A stretch of DNA of 64,000 bases from Desmodesmus armatus. Its lineage: Eukaryota > Chlorophyta > Chlorophyceae > Sphaeropleales > Scenedesmaceae. The stretch covers positions 124,001-188,000 of the forward strand of contig VIIQ02000555.1 in NCBI GenBank assembly GCA_007449985.2. The letters run 5' to 3'. The position numbers were made by a program, and so were the translations under genes. Each line of letters opens with the position of its first letter. The first letter of the stretch is position 1. Positions 22,546-38,700 of the stretch are shown piece after piece. The notes below the pieces were generated by a model that was not told the origin of the DNA, ran no database searches, and was given only the letters and a program-made list of their open reading frames with translations.

Positions 22546-22910
22546 AAATACAGCTCATTGGCAGCTTGAGAGATCATGTCTTTCGACGCGGGGACGTTTG
22601 GGAGAAGCCTGCTTGCACTGTGTGAGCGAGTCGATTCGACCTCACTTGAATCCAGGCTGGCCTTGGTTTCAAGGCCTGTTTAGCATAAAGAACGCAACTG
22701 AACAACTTGACTTAATTAAAGCCTTCCCAGAGCACTGCGAGTCAGTCATGACAGTGCTGCTCTGAAACCTGTCCAAGCATTCAAGCTTGTTTCAATCCAA
22801 TGCAGTACATACGTTGAGTTACAGGCAACCAGGCTAGATCCTTATTGGTCAGCGCTTGAAGTTTATGCTGGACACCCCCAGCTGCTCTCACATCACAGGA
22901 CAGCAGAACC
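22546..22910. promoter_or_regulatory. divergent promoter region (GH79 / ZCCHC8-like)
   Basis: 365 bp between two divergent start codons, holding both promoters and 5' UTRs. No clear TATA box is visible. Confidence 0.4.
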
Positions 22911-25154
22911 ATGCTGGACGCAGCAGCAGCTGTGGAGTTGAGAGTGGAGAACATCTCTAGGTACACCCACTTGCCACCATTGCCAACCACAGCACTTGGA
23001 TGTACTAGTCGTCATTTTCCATGTCCAAATGGTACTGTCTGCATCCGCAGGGACGATTGCAGAAAGTTGGAGGAGGCTCTGTCTGCCCTGTTCAAGTGGC
23101 GTGCGCAGCAGCCTGCGCAGGTATGTAGCATGGTGTATCCAGCATTCACATATTGTTCAGCACCTTGCCTGCACTCATGATCGGCTGCACACTACCTGCA
23201 GCACCGCCTATCCTCATCTCAGTGCATGTGTGTGGGGTGTCCTGCAGGATGATGAGCTGCAGGCGCAGCCAATGTCTGGTAGTCTGAGGTTGGATGTGGG
23301 CAAGCTCATAAGCAATGGAGTGCTGGAGTGGATGGACACGTTGCGCCCAGCACAGCCCCTGCCCACAGATCATGAGGTGAGCCAGACGCTTGCTTCACAG
23401 TCATACTGTGGCACGCCCCCAGCACATTGTGGTGTTGTCCAGCACAGCTGACGATCGCCTACACTGCTTTACAGTGCATGCCAGCACAGCAGCACCAGCA
23501 ATTGGACAAACCATGTCATTTAGCAGGGTAGTGTTTGTTTGGGCTGTGTGCTGGCACTGCTGCATGCAGCTGCAGGAGGAGCCGCGCTATGACCGCTGTG
23601 ATACAGGGGAGCTGCTGGCGCCGCCTGTAGTGGACACCACCCTATTGCTGCCGGGCGGTGCAGGAGCCGCCAAGCGGCGGCTGGCTGCGCAGGCAGCAGT
23701 GGGCGACTGGACTGAGTCAGCAGACAACCCCCTGTCAAAGCGCAGGCGTGTGGGGCTCAACAAGTGCCACAACTGCGGCAGCTACAAGCACGGCGTCAAG
23801 GAGTGCCCAGCAAAGTTTGATGGGGTGAGCAGGTCGTGGAGCACGGCAGTAGAACACCAAGCTGCAGCATGATTGGTGTGGAGCAGGAGGGTGGGTATGG
23901 TGCTGGAAGGTTCAGCAGGCCGGCACATCTCCTCAGCAAGGGTGCACAGCTGCTGTTCTTGGGTTCAACACAGTCTTCAGCTGTCTGCATGGAAATTCTT
24001 GACAAGCAACCTCTATCTACCGCTCCTGCAAGAACCTGACTTGTGTATTGCTGTGTGTGCATGCCTCTGTGCTACAGAGGCGTGTGCAGGCTTCTATGGC
24101 TGAGGCCCGTGCAGAGCGTGGGCCAGCGATAAACCCCATTGCACAAATGCGGCTGCGCTACTTTGACATGCCTGCTGGAGCAGATGGCAGCCAGAAGGGT
24201 GCTGTGCGCCCCCCACCTGGCGTCATCAGTGCAGAGCTGGCTGAGGCGCTTGGTAAGTCAGGGCCTGGTGCAGTGGGAGTGATGCATGCGGATGTGAGGC
24301 AGACACTGCGGCACCCTTCCCCCTGCCCGGCAAGATCAGCAGCCATGGTGTTGCATGCATGATGCGCTCTCAGCGTTGTGCAGCCTTCTTGAGCATCACC
24401 TGCAAGCAGTGGCACTGCGCATGCCAGGTCTGGCTGCTCATGGCCGGTGCCTGAAAGGGCTGTGTGCTGTCCGCTGCGGTCTTGTGCTGCAGGCATGCCC
24501 AGCAGCACCGCTCCGCCACCCTGGCTCAGCAGGATGGCTGTGCTGGGAGTGCCGCCCAGGTATGCGGAGCAGAATGAGCAGCAGGAGGGAGAGGCAGCAG
24601 ATGGTGATGGGGAGCAGCTCATGGTGTTTTACAGGGGCAGCGAGGATGAGGCTGAGGAGGGAGAGGGAGAGGCAGCAGACAGCCCTGACGCGGTACCAGG
24701 GGAGGACACAGCTGCAGAGGCTGCAGGAGCAGCAAACGGCCTGCAGGCTGCAGCGGCAGCTGCAGATGTTGGTGATGGTGGTGGCGGCGCTGGTGTGAAT
24801 GGGGCTGCTGGCAGCAGCAGCAGCAGTGACGGCGACGGTGACGACTTCATCCCTTTTGCTGGTGACAGTGAAGCTGCAGCAGGCCAGCAGCAGGAGCAGC
24901 AGCCAGAGCAGCAGCAAGAGGTGCAGCAGGAGCTACCACCTTTGCAATCACAAGAGGAGGTTGAAGCAAAGCAGCGCAGACCTGCAGGACAGGAGCAGCA
25001 GCAGAAGCCGGAGGCAAACGGAGCAGCACACCCTAAGCAGCCAAAATGGGCGTTCCCTGGTGTCAATGCAGCGGTGCCAGATGACTGCACAGACAAGGAC
25101 GGGTGGACGGCGGCGCTGCAGACTGCAGCGTGGTTGCAGACGAGGCTGGCATGA
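22911..25154 (+). CDS. ZCCHC8: ZCCHC8-like zinc-knuckle / PSP-domain RNA-processing protein
   Basis: Exons 22911-22960, 23063-23120, 23248-23376, 23570-23824, 24078-24252 and 24493-25154 (TGA) give 442 residues with consistent phases; the first intron is inferred and the frame would also stay open without it. A basic patch (SKRRRVGL) precedes a CCHC knuckle, CHNCGSYKHGVKEC, with spacing C-x2-C-x4-H-x4-C. A PSP (proline-rich in spliceosome-associated) domain follows: QMRLRYFDMP, RPPPGVISAELAEALG and PPPWLSRMAVLGVPPRYAE. This knuckle-plus-PSP order is that of ZCCHC8, scaffold of the nuclear exosome targeting complex, which brings the RNA helicase MTR4 to transcripts. The C-terminal 200 residues are acidic, Gln- and Ala-rich and probably disordered, ending with a short conserved-looking PKWAFPGVNAAVPDD. 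SF3B2 also has a PSP domain but lacks this knuckle. Confidence 0.75.
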
Positions 25155-25688
25155 TTGACTGGTATTCAGTGTGTTGCTCTTTCGACAACAGCACCCGCTG
25201 GTGTTTGGTGCTGGTGCAGACGACGTAGGGTGGGCGGCGGGGGGGGGGGGGGGGTAGTGAGGTGTGGGTGCGTGCAGGATGACTGCACCAATGCCCCTCC
25301 ACATAGGCTCCCAGGCTCATGTTGGTGGTTGGATCTGATCTGTATTCGGCTCAAAACAACTTTCTGTGACAACATTCACAGCATTTAGTCATTTTGTCAC
25401 TTTGTCATCGTCACACAGCACTGGCCTGGCAACCGTCTCCTGTGTAACACAAAATCGAAGGCTTTAATGTCTTTTGGACCAAGCCAGCTTGATCACGTAT
25501 TGACGAAGCCACAAGACACGTCCACCGACCTTTCAGTGATTTTTCAAAGCCGATCAGCCATCAGTCAGCTATCTCACGCTCACTGATCTCTTTTATGGAC
25601 ATGCGTTGGCATGATGTTCAGCTGAGTTGAGCCGAGCGCGCCCATTCTGCCCCAACAGCAACAGCACCGCCAGCTGCAGACTTTGGGG
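25155..25688. other. intergenic region between tandem genes, with polyG tract
   Basis: 534 bp between the ZCCHC8-like stop and the SRPK start. It holds a G homopolymer of about 15 nt near 25239-25254 and presumably the SRPK promoter; the last 300 bp are AT-richer than the surroundings. Confidence 0.45.
25443..25447 (+). terminator. putative TGTAA polyadenylation signal
   Basis: TGTAA about 290 nt after the ZCCHC8-like stop codon, a reasonable 3' UTR length. Confidence 0.35.
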
Positions 25689-28989
<3,301 letters not shown>

Positions 28990-31596
28990 GAGCTAGCTGT
29001 TGAGAGCCGACGTGAAAGCTGCTTGGCTGGGATAGTGGGACGTGTCAGCTTTAGCCGTGCTCATGCAGCCGTCAGTCACAGCATAGGGGTTCTTGGGCTG
29101 CAGCGTCACTTACATTCAACCGCACCCAGACCATCACCAGGCGCCACACTGCACCTTCGGCACTTCCCAGTGGGCTGATTTTGGCTGCACAGCACTGAAG
29201 CGCTCCTGCAGTTGATTCTGGGCCGGCACAGCGTGCTCGTGCGCTGTGCTGGGCGCTTCACTAGGCTGTTGCACCGTGTGGGTGCAGCACCTGCAGCACC
29301 ACTTGCATGTGCCCGGCTGTATGTGTGCTGCTCTGTCCTCCTTGCACAACCTGCTGGCCCTCCAGGTGGTATTAGCTGTGTTGCACAGCCGGTTAGTGGG
29401 TGCATGGCGCCCCTCCTCCTGCGTGGGCTGTTGTCTTAGTGGGCCTTGTGGAGTTGACCTCGTGACCTGGAATGGAATGTGCTGCAAGCGCACACAGCCA
29501 GCTGCTGCAGGGGGCCAGGTGGCAGCGTCAGCAGCCAACAGCCACAGCACCACCAGCAGCAGGCGCCCACAGCATGGCCGCACCACCTGACAGCACCGCA
29601 TGCTGGGCCTGTCCATTGCGCCCCATGACGCGCCACCGAGGCTGTTTGCCACCTGTCCCAAGGACCAGTCAGTGCGTGACAGCACAGAAACCGCCAGCTG
29701 CACCATGTGCCCCTGACCCCCTGCAGCAGCAGCCAGCCCCGAGGTACACTTCAGTGCGTTGTGGTGTGTCGTGTGTGCTGTTTTTTTGTTGCTGTGGGAA
29801 GGGCGGTCGGTTTTGATTTGTAGTGTTTATTGCTGTAGCGATTTTCATTCTTACGCTTCAAGGGTGGGCAGCCCAGGGCTTGGGCCTGCACTACCTTGAC
29901 CATGGGTTCATGTTGTTTGTCAGCCTGGTAGGCCCAGTTCAATCAGTTGCAAGTACATGTCCGCTTGCTTTGGGTCGCAAATAACCACAACTAAGAGTTG
30001 GGTTGGGCCGCCACAGTGACCATCACCGTAGGTGGCTCCTCTGCTTGCATTCATTGGTGTGCTCAACATGGTGTGCCTGCTGCTGCCCCCTGCCACATGC
30101 TGCAGGTCGCCATCACCCTCCCCTAGTGCTGCCCATCAGTTGCTTCACCAGCAGCAGCAACAGCAGCAGCAGCAGCACCCGCTGATGGCAGCGCCTCCCG
30201 TATCTGTCGCCTGAGCCCTGGTTTCATTCTTGCTCTGCTTCAACAGTGCAGAGTGCCTGCCAGCGCTGGCACCAACACTGATGTATCGCCCATACTGCTG
30301 GCTTCAAATAGGGCCGCAGTGCCCTTTGTACAACAACCCACGCATTGGCGCACAGTGCACAGTTGTGCAGGATTGAAATGGTGAGGTGTGCGTGTGTGCC
30401 GGCCGAAGCAGGCTTGCCTGTGCACTCACTGCGCGTTGCTGTGCAAAGAGTGTGTGCTCCACACTGCAGCGTTTGGCCTGTGCCAGCTATGGCAGTCGGC
30501 CTGTGCCAGCTATGGCAGTCTGGTATGTTTTCACAGCCGCACGCACATGTGCTAGCTTGCCTTGCTTCAGCTGGTGTGTCAGTGTGCAGTCATGAGTTTG
30601 GCAGGTTACCAGCAGCTGATGATGCTGGTATGAGAGAGTGTGCTTGGCATGTGGCCCTGCAAAGGGCTGCCTCACATTGGCCAAGATTTGTCCGCAGTCA
30701 GTGATGTGTCTGACAATGATTCTGCTTTTAATTTCTTTGCATGTGGGCGTGGTGAGTATGGTTTCTGATCGAGGGGTTTGGCGTTGATCAGCCCTTGCTG
30801 TGGCTTGTGATGCCACTAAGTGATTTGTGGAAGCTTGAAGCTGGTGCTATGCCCATGTGTAGTGTGCCGCAGCCTCCTGTTCTGGCCGCCATTGCATACG
30901 TCTGCATCACATAGTGGATGATGGAAATTCTTCACTAGCAACTTGTCTGCAAAAGATCAAACACATCAAAGATATTACCACCTCTGATGCGGCACTTGCT
31001 GACAGCCCCAGTCAAGAGCCTCATTGTTGCTGCTGGCCCCTGTCACACAATGCATGGATGCCAATTGAGTGGCAGGGAATGCACATTCCACCTGAGAGGT
31101 TCACTCTCCACACAGCAGAAGCCAACCAACAAGCAACAACAGAGTGCCGCGACAAACATAGGATAATGGCAAGAGGTGAGCGGCTGTGCAGTCTGACAGT
31201 GCAAAGGGACAGCATGCAACAACACCCCAAATTCTGACAGGTACAGTATGATGACCATGGGCCTTGGCCTTGCTGTTGGCTGCCTGCGATCACCAACAGT
31301 AGGGGGGAGTGATATACAGTGGTGTCGGTTGAAGAACTGTGCTGTGCCGCATGGCTAGCTTCTTGAGGCTGTCTCCACTGACACCGCCTGTGGATGCACT
31401 GCTGCTTGTCGACCTAGCAGGACTTTGAACATGGCAGTCTAAGTTCTGATGTCATCAACACACAAGCCGTTATGCAAGCTACTGGCACCCGCTCTAGCCA
31501 TCCTTCCAGTCTACTAACTCCACCCAACTGAAGCCATCAGCCTTGCCCAACACAGCCGCTCTGCCTACTGACCAGCCGCAGCTGCAGCCCACCTGT
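28990..31596. other. 2.6-kb convergent intergenic region, no supported gene
   Basis: Between the 3' ends of the SRPK and TGD1-like genes. Open frames present (for example minus 29134-29706) have no recognisable motifs. A short tandem duplication of TGTGCCAGCTATGGCAGTC lies near 30478-30521. Confidence 0.5.
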
Positions 31597-34500
31597 CTAC
31601 TTGAGCTGTTTGAGTGCATCTCCCTGGCCCTGGAAGAACAGGAAACTGAGCACAAAGTCTGCCACAAAGATCATCACCAGGCTGATCACCACCGCACTGG
31701 TGGTGCTCTCACCAACACCCTTGGCACCACCAGTGGTGGTGAAGCCCCACGCACAACTGATCTGCAGCACAGGAAACAAAGCGCACACACCCCATGTCAG
31801 GCGTCACGCAAGACGCAGCTACGACTGCCGACACAGCTGCATGACCGTGGCAGTTGTTGCCTCTGTTTTCTGGGCACCAAGCACTCACGCAGGCACGAAT
31901 TTGATAGTTGGGATGAAACCTCACACAGACACACCACTTGCACGTGGCCCCCTGAGGCAGGCATGCAAAGATCAGCGACTAAGTTCTATCAGTGGGTCCC
32001 CTAGCCCATGACGCATCACCATGGTCAGCACGGTCCAGCTGCAGACTGCAGCCCCCCCCCCCCCCCCCCACACACACCCCGTGCTGATGATATTTGCTCA
32101 CCGCGCTGATGACGACACAGCTGCATGACCGTGGCAGTTGTTGCCTCTGTTTTCTGGGCACCAAGCACTCACGCAGGCACGAATTTGATAGTTGGGATGA
32201 AACCTCACACCACTTGCACGTGGCCCCCTGAGGCAGGCATGCAAAGATCACGGGACTAAGTTCTATCAGTGGGTCCCCTAGCCCATGACGCATCACCATG
32301 GTCAGCACGGTCCAGCTGCAGACTGCAGCCCCCCCCCCCCCCCGCACACACACCCCGTGCTGATGATATTTGCTCACCGTGCTGATGATGAGTCCAAACA
32401 CCCAGGCCTTGACGCAGCTGGTGATGACGTCATAGCCCGACAGCGCCCTGCGCGCACTGTCCAGGATGACATTAGCTGGCACATCATACACCAGGTCAGC
32501 CAGCAGCACAGCAGCACCGATGCCTGGCAGCGGTCAACGGGAGGGGGGCCGGGAAAAGGAGCAGACAGCAACACAGCGGCAGCTTAGGACTGGCTGCCAA
32601 TGGCATATGTCTTTCACTGTTGTCTGTTGGCCAGGCGCACAGGGACAGCCAGGCTTTTTTTAGGTAGGCAAGCAAAAAATGATTGCACTCACAGGGCCTG
32701 CTGTGTTATCCTCAGGATTAGGGATCGAGTGGGGCCTCTGCAATGCAGGGGCAGCCACGTCACAATAAGAGTCTATCACCACCCCTTGCAGCCCAGGGGC
32801 AGGCCACACAGGGAGCAATGCATGCAGCAAGTCGCCAGCAGCCAGCACAGTGCTGCCGCAAGATGCCTTCTTCTGTTGGCACCCTCACACCCCCAGACCA
32901 GACCAGTTGCGGGTGCCTGTTGGCAGCACCCACCCATACAGAAGCAGAGCACGTTGAGGATGGGCCCAGCAATCATCGACGCCAGCACCCGGGAGTGACC
33001 AGGTAGTCTACCGGGTCGGTGAACAACACACGCAGGGAGTCAACCTGCTCTGACACCTGCACACACACACAGGACACAACACCAGCACAAAGGCAGACAC
33101 CAACTTGAAGCTTTTGTGAAAGGCACATAATTGCGACAGCGAGGTTGCACTGCTTGAGGGCCTCTGGAGGCTGGCCTCACACCTGGATGCCAGATATTGT
33201 CGTGAGCTGGCGAGTGACACAACGTCCGCCTGGCGTGCCACATGCCGCCAAGCTGACACCACAACAGCCCTGCTACAGCCATAATGCACCCCGTGCAGCT
33301 CCTCTCTGCCCCTCCCGCCTCCTCTATAGAGGAAAAAAGCTCCCTCATACAAACCCACGCCCTAGCAAGACTTGCCCCGGTGCAAGTGGAGGTGCGCTGC
33401 CGGCGCAGCCACCCACCTGCATGGTACCCAGCTCGGCCGCGAAGGCGCTGCCCACACGGCCCGCCAGGATGATGGCAGTCACAACGGGGGTGAGCTCACG
33501 CGCCAGAGCCAGAGCCAGCACACCACCCACGCTGCGCGTCAGACCCAGCTTGGCAAACTCCCGCACAAACTGCAGGAACAGGCAAGCGCAGTGTCACACA
33601 TGACTGGTCATCATGACATGTACCTGCTGGTTGCAACTCTTGTGTCACACACTGAGTGATGCTGGACTTTAGTGTCGCTTTGGCAACACTCATGCTATGT
33701 TTGGATGTGCTGGTATCCTGGTTAGATAGATAGATTGCCTCAGCCTCAACGCTGCCATGCCGACGGCACCAATGAGGGTGCGGGTGGCTTGTACTAGTGA
33801 AAACAGCCACAAGACCAAGGGGAAGTCGGAGTGTGGGAGGGTGTTAAGGCAGGGGATGAAACAGCTATGAGATTTGCTATACGGTCAAAGGGTCTGTTGC
33901 TGACATGATGGCCAACTTTGTAGGTGGAGAGCACTTCAATGGCCAGCCTTGTGTTGGGTGTTAATATACTCAGATACTCAGCCAGCTTGTTGTTGGGGGT
34001 GTTTCTAGGCTTGAAGTGTGTTGCATGCTCCTACCCAGGAGTTTCCTGCTGACTTCCCCCACCTGGATGGTGAACACCATGCCCACAAACCCTGCAGTCA
34101 GCAGCGCCACGCCCAGGGACTTGGGCCCCACCAGCTGCAGCTGGTCCTTGGTGTTGCGCCAGTGAATCTTGCCTGTGCATGCACATGAACACACACATCC
34201 AAAACCATATTCACTCTGCGTGTTCACACACAGCAACACTGGTCAGCCATCCTGCTGAGAGTCGAAATACAAACCTTGGTCTCTGCAGAAAGTATCTGTA
34301 CAAACCACACACATCAGAAGCAGACCAGCTTGCCGATCTACACATTGTGTCTGCTTGCTGCACTCTACTGGGTACAAATCCCCATCCTCCCTCCTCCTCC
34401 CTCCTCCTCCCCCCCTCCGATGCCCCACGCTCCTTGGTCCCTGCTGCTCCCTCCTCTCTCCCTGCCCCCTCCTTTCTCCAGGATATGTTCCTTCCCCCGC

Positions 34501-35150
34501 CCCTATTTGACTCTTGGCCCCCCCTCCCCCCGTTTCACCCCAGATGCCCCACGCTCCCTGGTCCCTGCTGCCCCCAGCCCACCTCTGCTGATGCGTCCCA
34601 CCACCTGGCCCCCCAGGATGAGGCAGGCAACAGTCCTGAACAGCCAGCGCGGAGGTTTCAAGCGGTTGAGGAACTGTAGCGGGGCTGGTGCTGCACTGGT
34701 GGCTGCCTCTAACATCTCAACAGTGGCTGGAGCAGGGAGGGGCAGTGAGAAGGTTCACAAGGTGTCAGTGTGGAGGAAACGCGAGGGCACCCGTGCCCAG
34801 ACCTGTGGGAATGCTTCCTGCTCGATGCAGAAGACGAATGCATCGCCAGAAGGATAGATACACCGTTGAACAGCTGCTGATACCTACAGGCCAAGCAGGG
34901 ACTGATGCAATGCACCGGCTACCCTGTTGCGTACCCATGGCCTCCCCTTGGCCCCCGGGCGGCTCTGCTGCTGCTGCTGCTGCATTGTGTTGTCTACACA
35001 CCAGACGTTGGCGTCTGCATAACTGCTGGTGTGACTGCTGTCCAAGCTGCTGCGGCACCCCTAGGGGCGCCAGATGCTGTGGATGCTGCTGCTGGTGCCA
35101 CGCCAGCGGGCGAGGTAGTGCTGCAGGGGCGAGCACAGGGTGGCTCTGAC
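31597..35150 (-). CDS. TGD1: TGD1-like plastid lipid ABC transporter permease (MlaE family)
   Basis: Exons 31597-31761 (TAG), 32378-32523, 32934-33056, 33417-33569, 34063-34172, 34583-34726 and an N-terminal exon ending at 35002; the start codon is not resolved. The MlaE/TGD1 permease core is clear: QLQLVGPKSLGVALLTAGFV, FVREFAKLGLTRSVGGVLAL, RELTPVVTAIILAGRVGSAF, AAELGTMQVSEQVDSLRVL, YDVITSCVKAWVFGLIIST and AWGFTTTGGAKGVGESTTSA. In plants TGD1 is the inner-envelope permease that, with TGD2 and TGD3, moves lipid from ER to plastid. The proposed N-terminal exon (TASGAPRGAAAAWTAVTPAV) looks like a transit peptide and joins in phase. The exon at 32934-33056 is one base short (near 32988-32993); restoring the frame gives the expected permease signature. 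Confidence 0.85.
31830..32393. repeat. tandem duplication of about 280 bp in a TGD1 intron
   Basis: Copy A (about 31830-32113) and copy B (about 32114-32393) are nearly identical head to tail, starting GACACAGCTGCATGACCGTG. They differ by an 8-nt indel (CAGACACA present only in copy A), C-run length and a few substitutions. Copy B ends inside the TGD1 exon, so the copy A end duplicates the last dozen exon bases and the 5' splice site. Confidence 0.92.
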
Positions 35151-35766
35151 AGCGGAGGTGGTGCTTTATCCCACCACAATGTATACTAGGCTGTAGTTCC
35201 ATCAAACGGCGTGTTGTATACAGACTGACCAGTGGTGATCTGCTTATGCTGTTGAGGCAGAAGAAGTCTCTCAAGGCTGCCACAAGTGCCGGTGCATCAA
35301 CTAATAAGGTCTCAGATGTACATTGGCTGCATGTGAGCACTTCCTGGGTGCGTATGTGCCAGACTGACTATGCTGTTACTAATTCTGCAACTGCTACCAG
35401 TTGTGCGCATTGCTGGGCCATCCTGGGCAGCACCAACCGCATTGCATGTGTTACTGCTTGAGTATGTGATTCAGCTGACAACAGGGAACTTCGTGTTGCC
35501 TCTTGGCTCACCTTGGACAGTGACTCAGTCATCCACACTTGCAAGGAAAGGCGTCGGATCGCAGTTGATTGATGGCATTAACCTGTTTGGTCCCTGACAG
35601 CGCGCTCTAGCGCTTTGTGCTGTGCACCTGCTGTTCAGTTGTGATTGCACGTACCTTTGGGCTGCACTTGTCTCTTCAGCGTTGCTCTGGCCCTGAGTAC
35701 GACATAGAACAACTTCAGGTTTGATCCAAACCTTAGTGGTGGTCAGCCAGAGCCCAGCAGCACACA
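35151..35766. promoter_or_regulatory. divergent region upstream of TGD1-like and MFS genes
   Basis: About 615 bp that must hold the unresolved 5' end of the TGD1-like gene and the promoter of the MFS gene. No distinct motif recognised. Confidence 0.35.
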
Positions 35767-38700
35767 ATGTCAGCGAGGTGGCGGACAGCAGTGCTGGTGA
35801 ACCTGGCGATGGTGGTGGAGCAAGCCAATGAGCAGGTGTGCGACCCTGCGTGAGCAAGCTGTCACTCTACACTCACCACTGTTTGAGTATTTGGCCGAGA
35901 CAGCTTTGCAGCCGAGGCAGCACGCCATTGTGTGTGGGCCAGCCCGGGGTGTTGGCTGCGTGTGCAGGACTGATCCTGATGTGCCTGCTTGTCTGCTGTG
36001 CAGGTGCTGCCAGCTGTGTACCTGTTTGTTGGGACCTCCTTGAATGCCACACCTGTGCAGCTGGGCACCCTAACTCTCTGCCGAGCGATGGTGCAGGTGG
36101 GTTGGTGCTGTGTGCAGAGGGTCTGCTGCATCCCACCACCCCACATCAGCTCACAGTTGCATCCTGAGGGGCAGCAGATGGGGTGCTGCTTTGTCTCTGT
36201 TTCTGCTTTCCTCCGTTTTGTTTCCCCCACTCCGTTTGCCACTTCTCCACACTGTAAGTCCCTCTCCCCCCCGCCCCCTGCGTGGCCCTGCAGACGCTGT
36301 CGTCCCCACTGAGTGGCATCCTGGGTGACCGCTATGACCGCGTGCTGGTGATGTCCACCGGGGCTTTCATATGGGGCGTCATGACCAGCGCCATGGCACT
36401 CACTGTCACACTGCATCAGGTAAGGGAGGGAAGGAGGTGTGTGCATTGACACATCAGTTGCAACCAGCTGGTACATGCCATCACCAGTCTGTATGGAACA
36501 CATGAGTTGCATCAAGCATGTACATACAGTATCATCACGTGTATGGTTTGGGGGGGGGGTATGGTGTTGAGGTGGGCGCCGGGTGGGCAAGGGAAGGCTC
36601 AAGCATGGCCTGCAGGTGTATTGCTGGAGCAGTACGGCATTGGTGTGGTCACATGCAGGCCTGAGACATCACGACAAGCTCACTTGATCTGTGCTCAGGC
36701 ATGCAGGCCATTCTAGTTTGCCCGGTTGCTTGCCTCCCATAAGAAAGCTTGCTTAGTGTACCACCCAGCTTTCCCTCAGCATCCTGCCGCCTGGCCATTG
36801 GGTCCCTACCCTCATCTGTCACCCTGCCCCACCCCAACTCCCAACCACACCCCCACCCCCGCTCCCATCCCCACCCCCACCCTGCCATCCCCTGTCCTGT
36901 CCTGCAGGCGATGCTGTTTGCTGCGCTGAATGGTGTTGGTCTGGCCCTGCTAGTGCCCTGCTGCCAGAGCCTCATTGCAGACCTGTACCCTGCAGAGCAG
37001 CGGGGCAGGGCCTTTGGAACCCTGCAGCTCACGGCCAGCTTTGGAGGCATGCTGGGTGGCGTGTTTGCAACCAACATGGGTGGACACTCCTTTGCAGGCA
37101 TGGACGGCTGGAGGGTAGCCTTTCACACTGTAGCAGCAGCCAGTTTGATCGTGGGTGAGTGGGGACTCTGAGGGCGGAGGCTGGGAGAGCGCACATGTCA
37201 ATTGTTGACAGCTGAAGTGGCAGCTGAAGTGACTGCTGGCAAGCTGCAACACCCAGCGCTAGCGGATAGTTGGAGAAAAGCGTCGGGTCTGAACATATGC
37301 ATGTGGTGATGCCTGGCAGCAGCACCCACCCACCACCAGCAGCTCCACCCGTCCAGATGCTCCACAACAGTCAGCCGTTTTGGTAGCAGAGCAATACCAA
37401 AGCAAGGGCAGGATCAGGAGGAGGGCTCAGGACCTTGCTGGCCTGCATGGACAGCTGCATGCACACAGGCTGTTGATGCCATGCAGCACGTGCACATGCA
37501 TGACAGTTGTGTGCGCCGTCGTGCGGGGACCCTACGTGAGAGTGTCATACACTACAAGGCGCGCACGAGACAAGCTTTGAAGCAGCAGGGTCACGTGTGG
37601 GCTGTCCTGTGTGCTGTGCTGCAGGTGGTCTGGCGCTGCTGATGGCTGTTGACCCCCGCAGGGTTCAGAAGTACAACCTGCTGACCAACAGCAGTGACGT
37701 GGCCGCCGCCCTGCTGCACAGCGACCATCCCAGCCCTGCTTCCACTGTCTCAAACACCTCCAGCACACATGACACTGCTGCAGGCATCAGCAGCAGCACA
37801 GGTCAGTACCGGGACGTGCTGGGAGGGGTGGGCGGGAGGGACGGCGGGGATAGGTATGGCTGATGCCTCACAGTTTGTAAGGTGACCTTCTTACACCTTC
37901 ACACTGGCATCCGCGTCGCTGGCTGCAGGTATATCACTGCAGCTGTGCACTGTAGCATAGCTTACCTGTGTCTCTTGAGGTCGTGCATGCAGGGTGTTGT
38001 AAGCTGGGCGTCCTCTGCTTACCGCTGCCTTGTTCAACCCTGCTGCTGCTTCCTTACGCCCCAACAGGCTCCTTTGCAGGGCTGCTGTGTGACAGGAGGC
38101 GGCCAGGACAGCCGGCCCATCTAGAAAGTGCTGGCCTGACTCGCAACAGCAGCGGCAAGGGCAGCAGCAAGGCCCTGTGGCGGCACAGCAGCAGCTGGCA
38201 GGACCTGCAGGGCACTGCTGCTGCTGAGGATGAAGATGGGCTGCAGCACAGTGGAGGGAGGGACACCAGCAGCGACAGTGAGAGCAGTGCACTGCTGGCA
38301 AAGCACATCACTGTCACAGTCGGCAGGCATGGTGAGCCCGGACGAGGAAAGGAAGGCAGGGTTAGGGATGCATGCTGCTGTGATGCCCATAGCAGCAGCG
38401 GCGGCGGCAAGGTTGTGCACGTCTAGCCCCAGTGGCCTTTGATGGGTCCAGCAGGCAAGTAGTGTTCATGCTTGCCCCCTACCCATGTTTCACATCCTGC
38501 GCCTGTGCTTCCTGCTGCTGGCTAGGTTGAGCTACCACCCAGGCGAGCAGCTGCTGCCGTCACCACAGGGCGGACAGTCAAAGCAGCACATGCTGCACAC
38601 GCAGCAGTGCGTACAGCAGCGCAGCACCGTTCCTGCAGCCCTGCGGGACACTCATTCGCTGCATGTGCGGGACCAGCTGCAGCAGCATGTGCAGCAGCAT

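Noticed and set aside
29134..29706. 190-codon minus-strand open frame after SRPK
   Set aside because: Low-information Cys/Arg/Ala composition, no motif, no splice partners.
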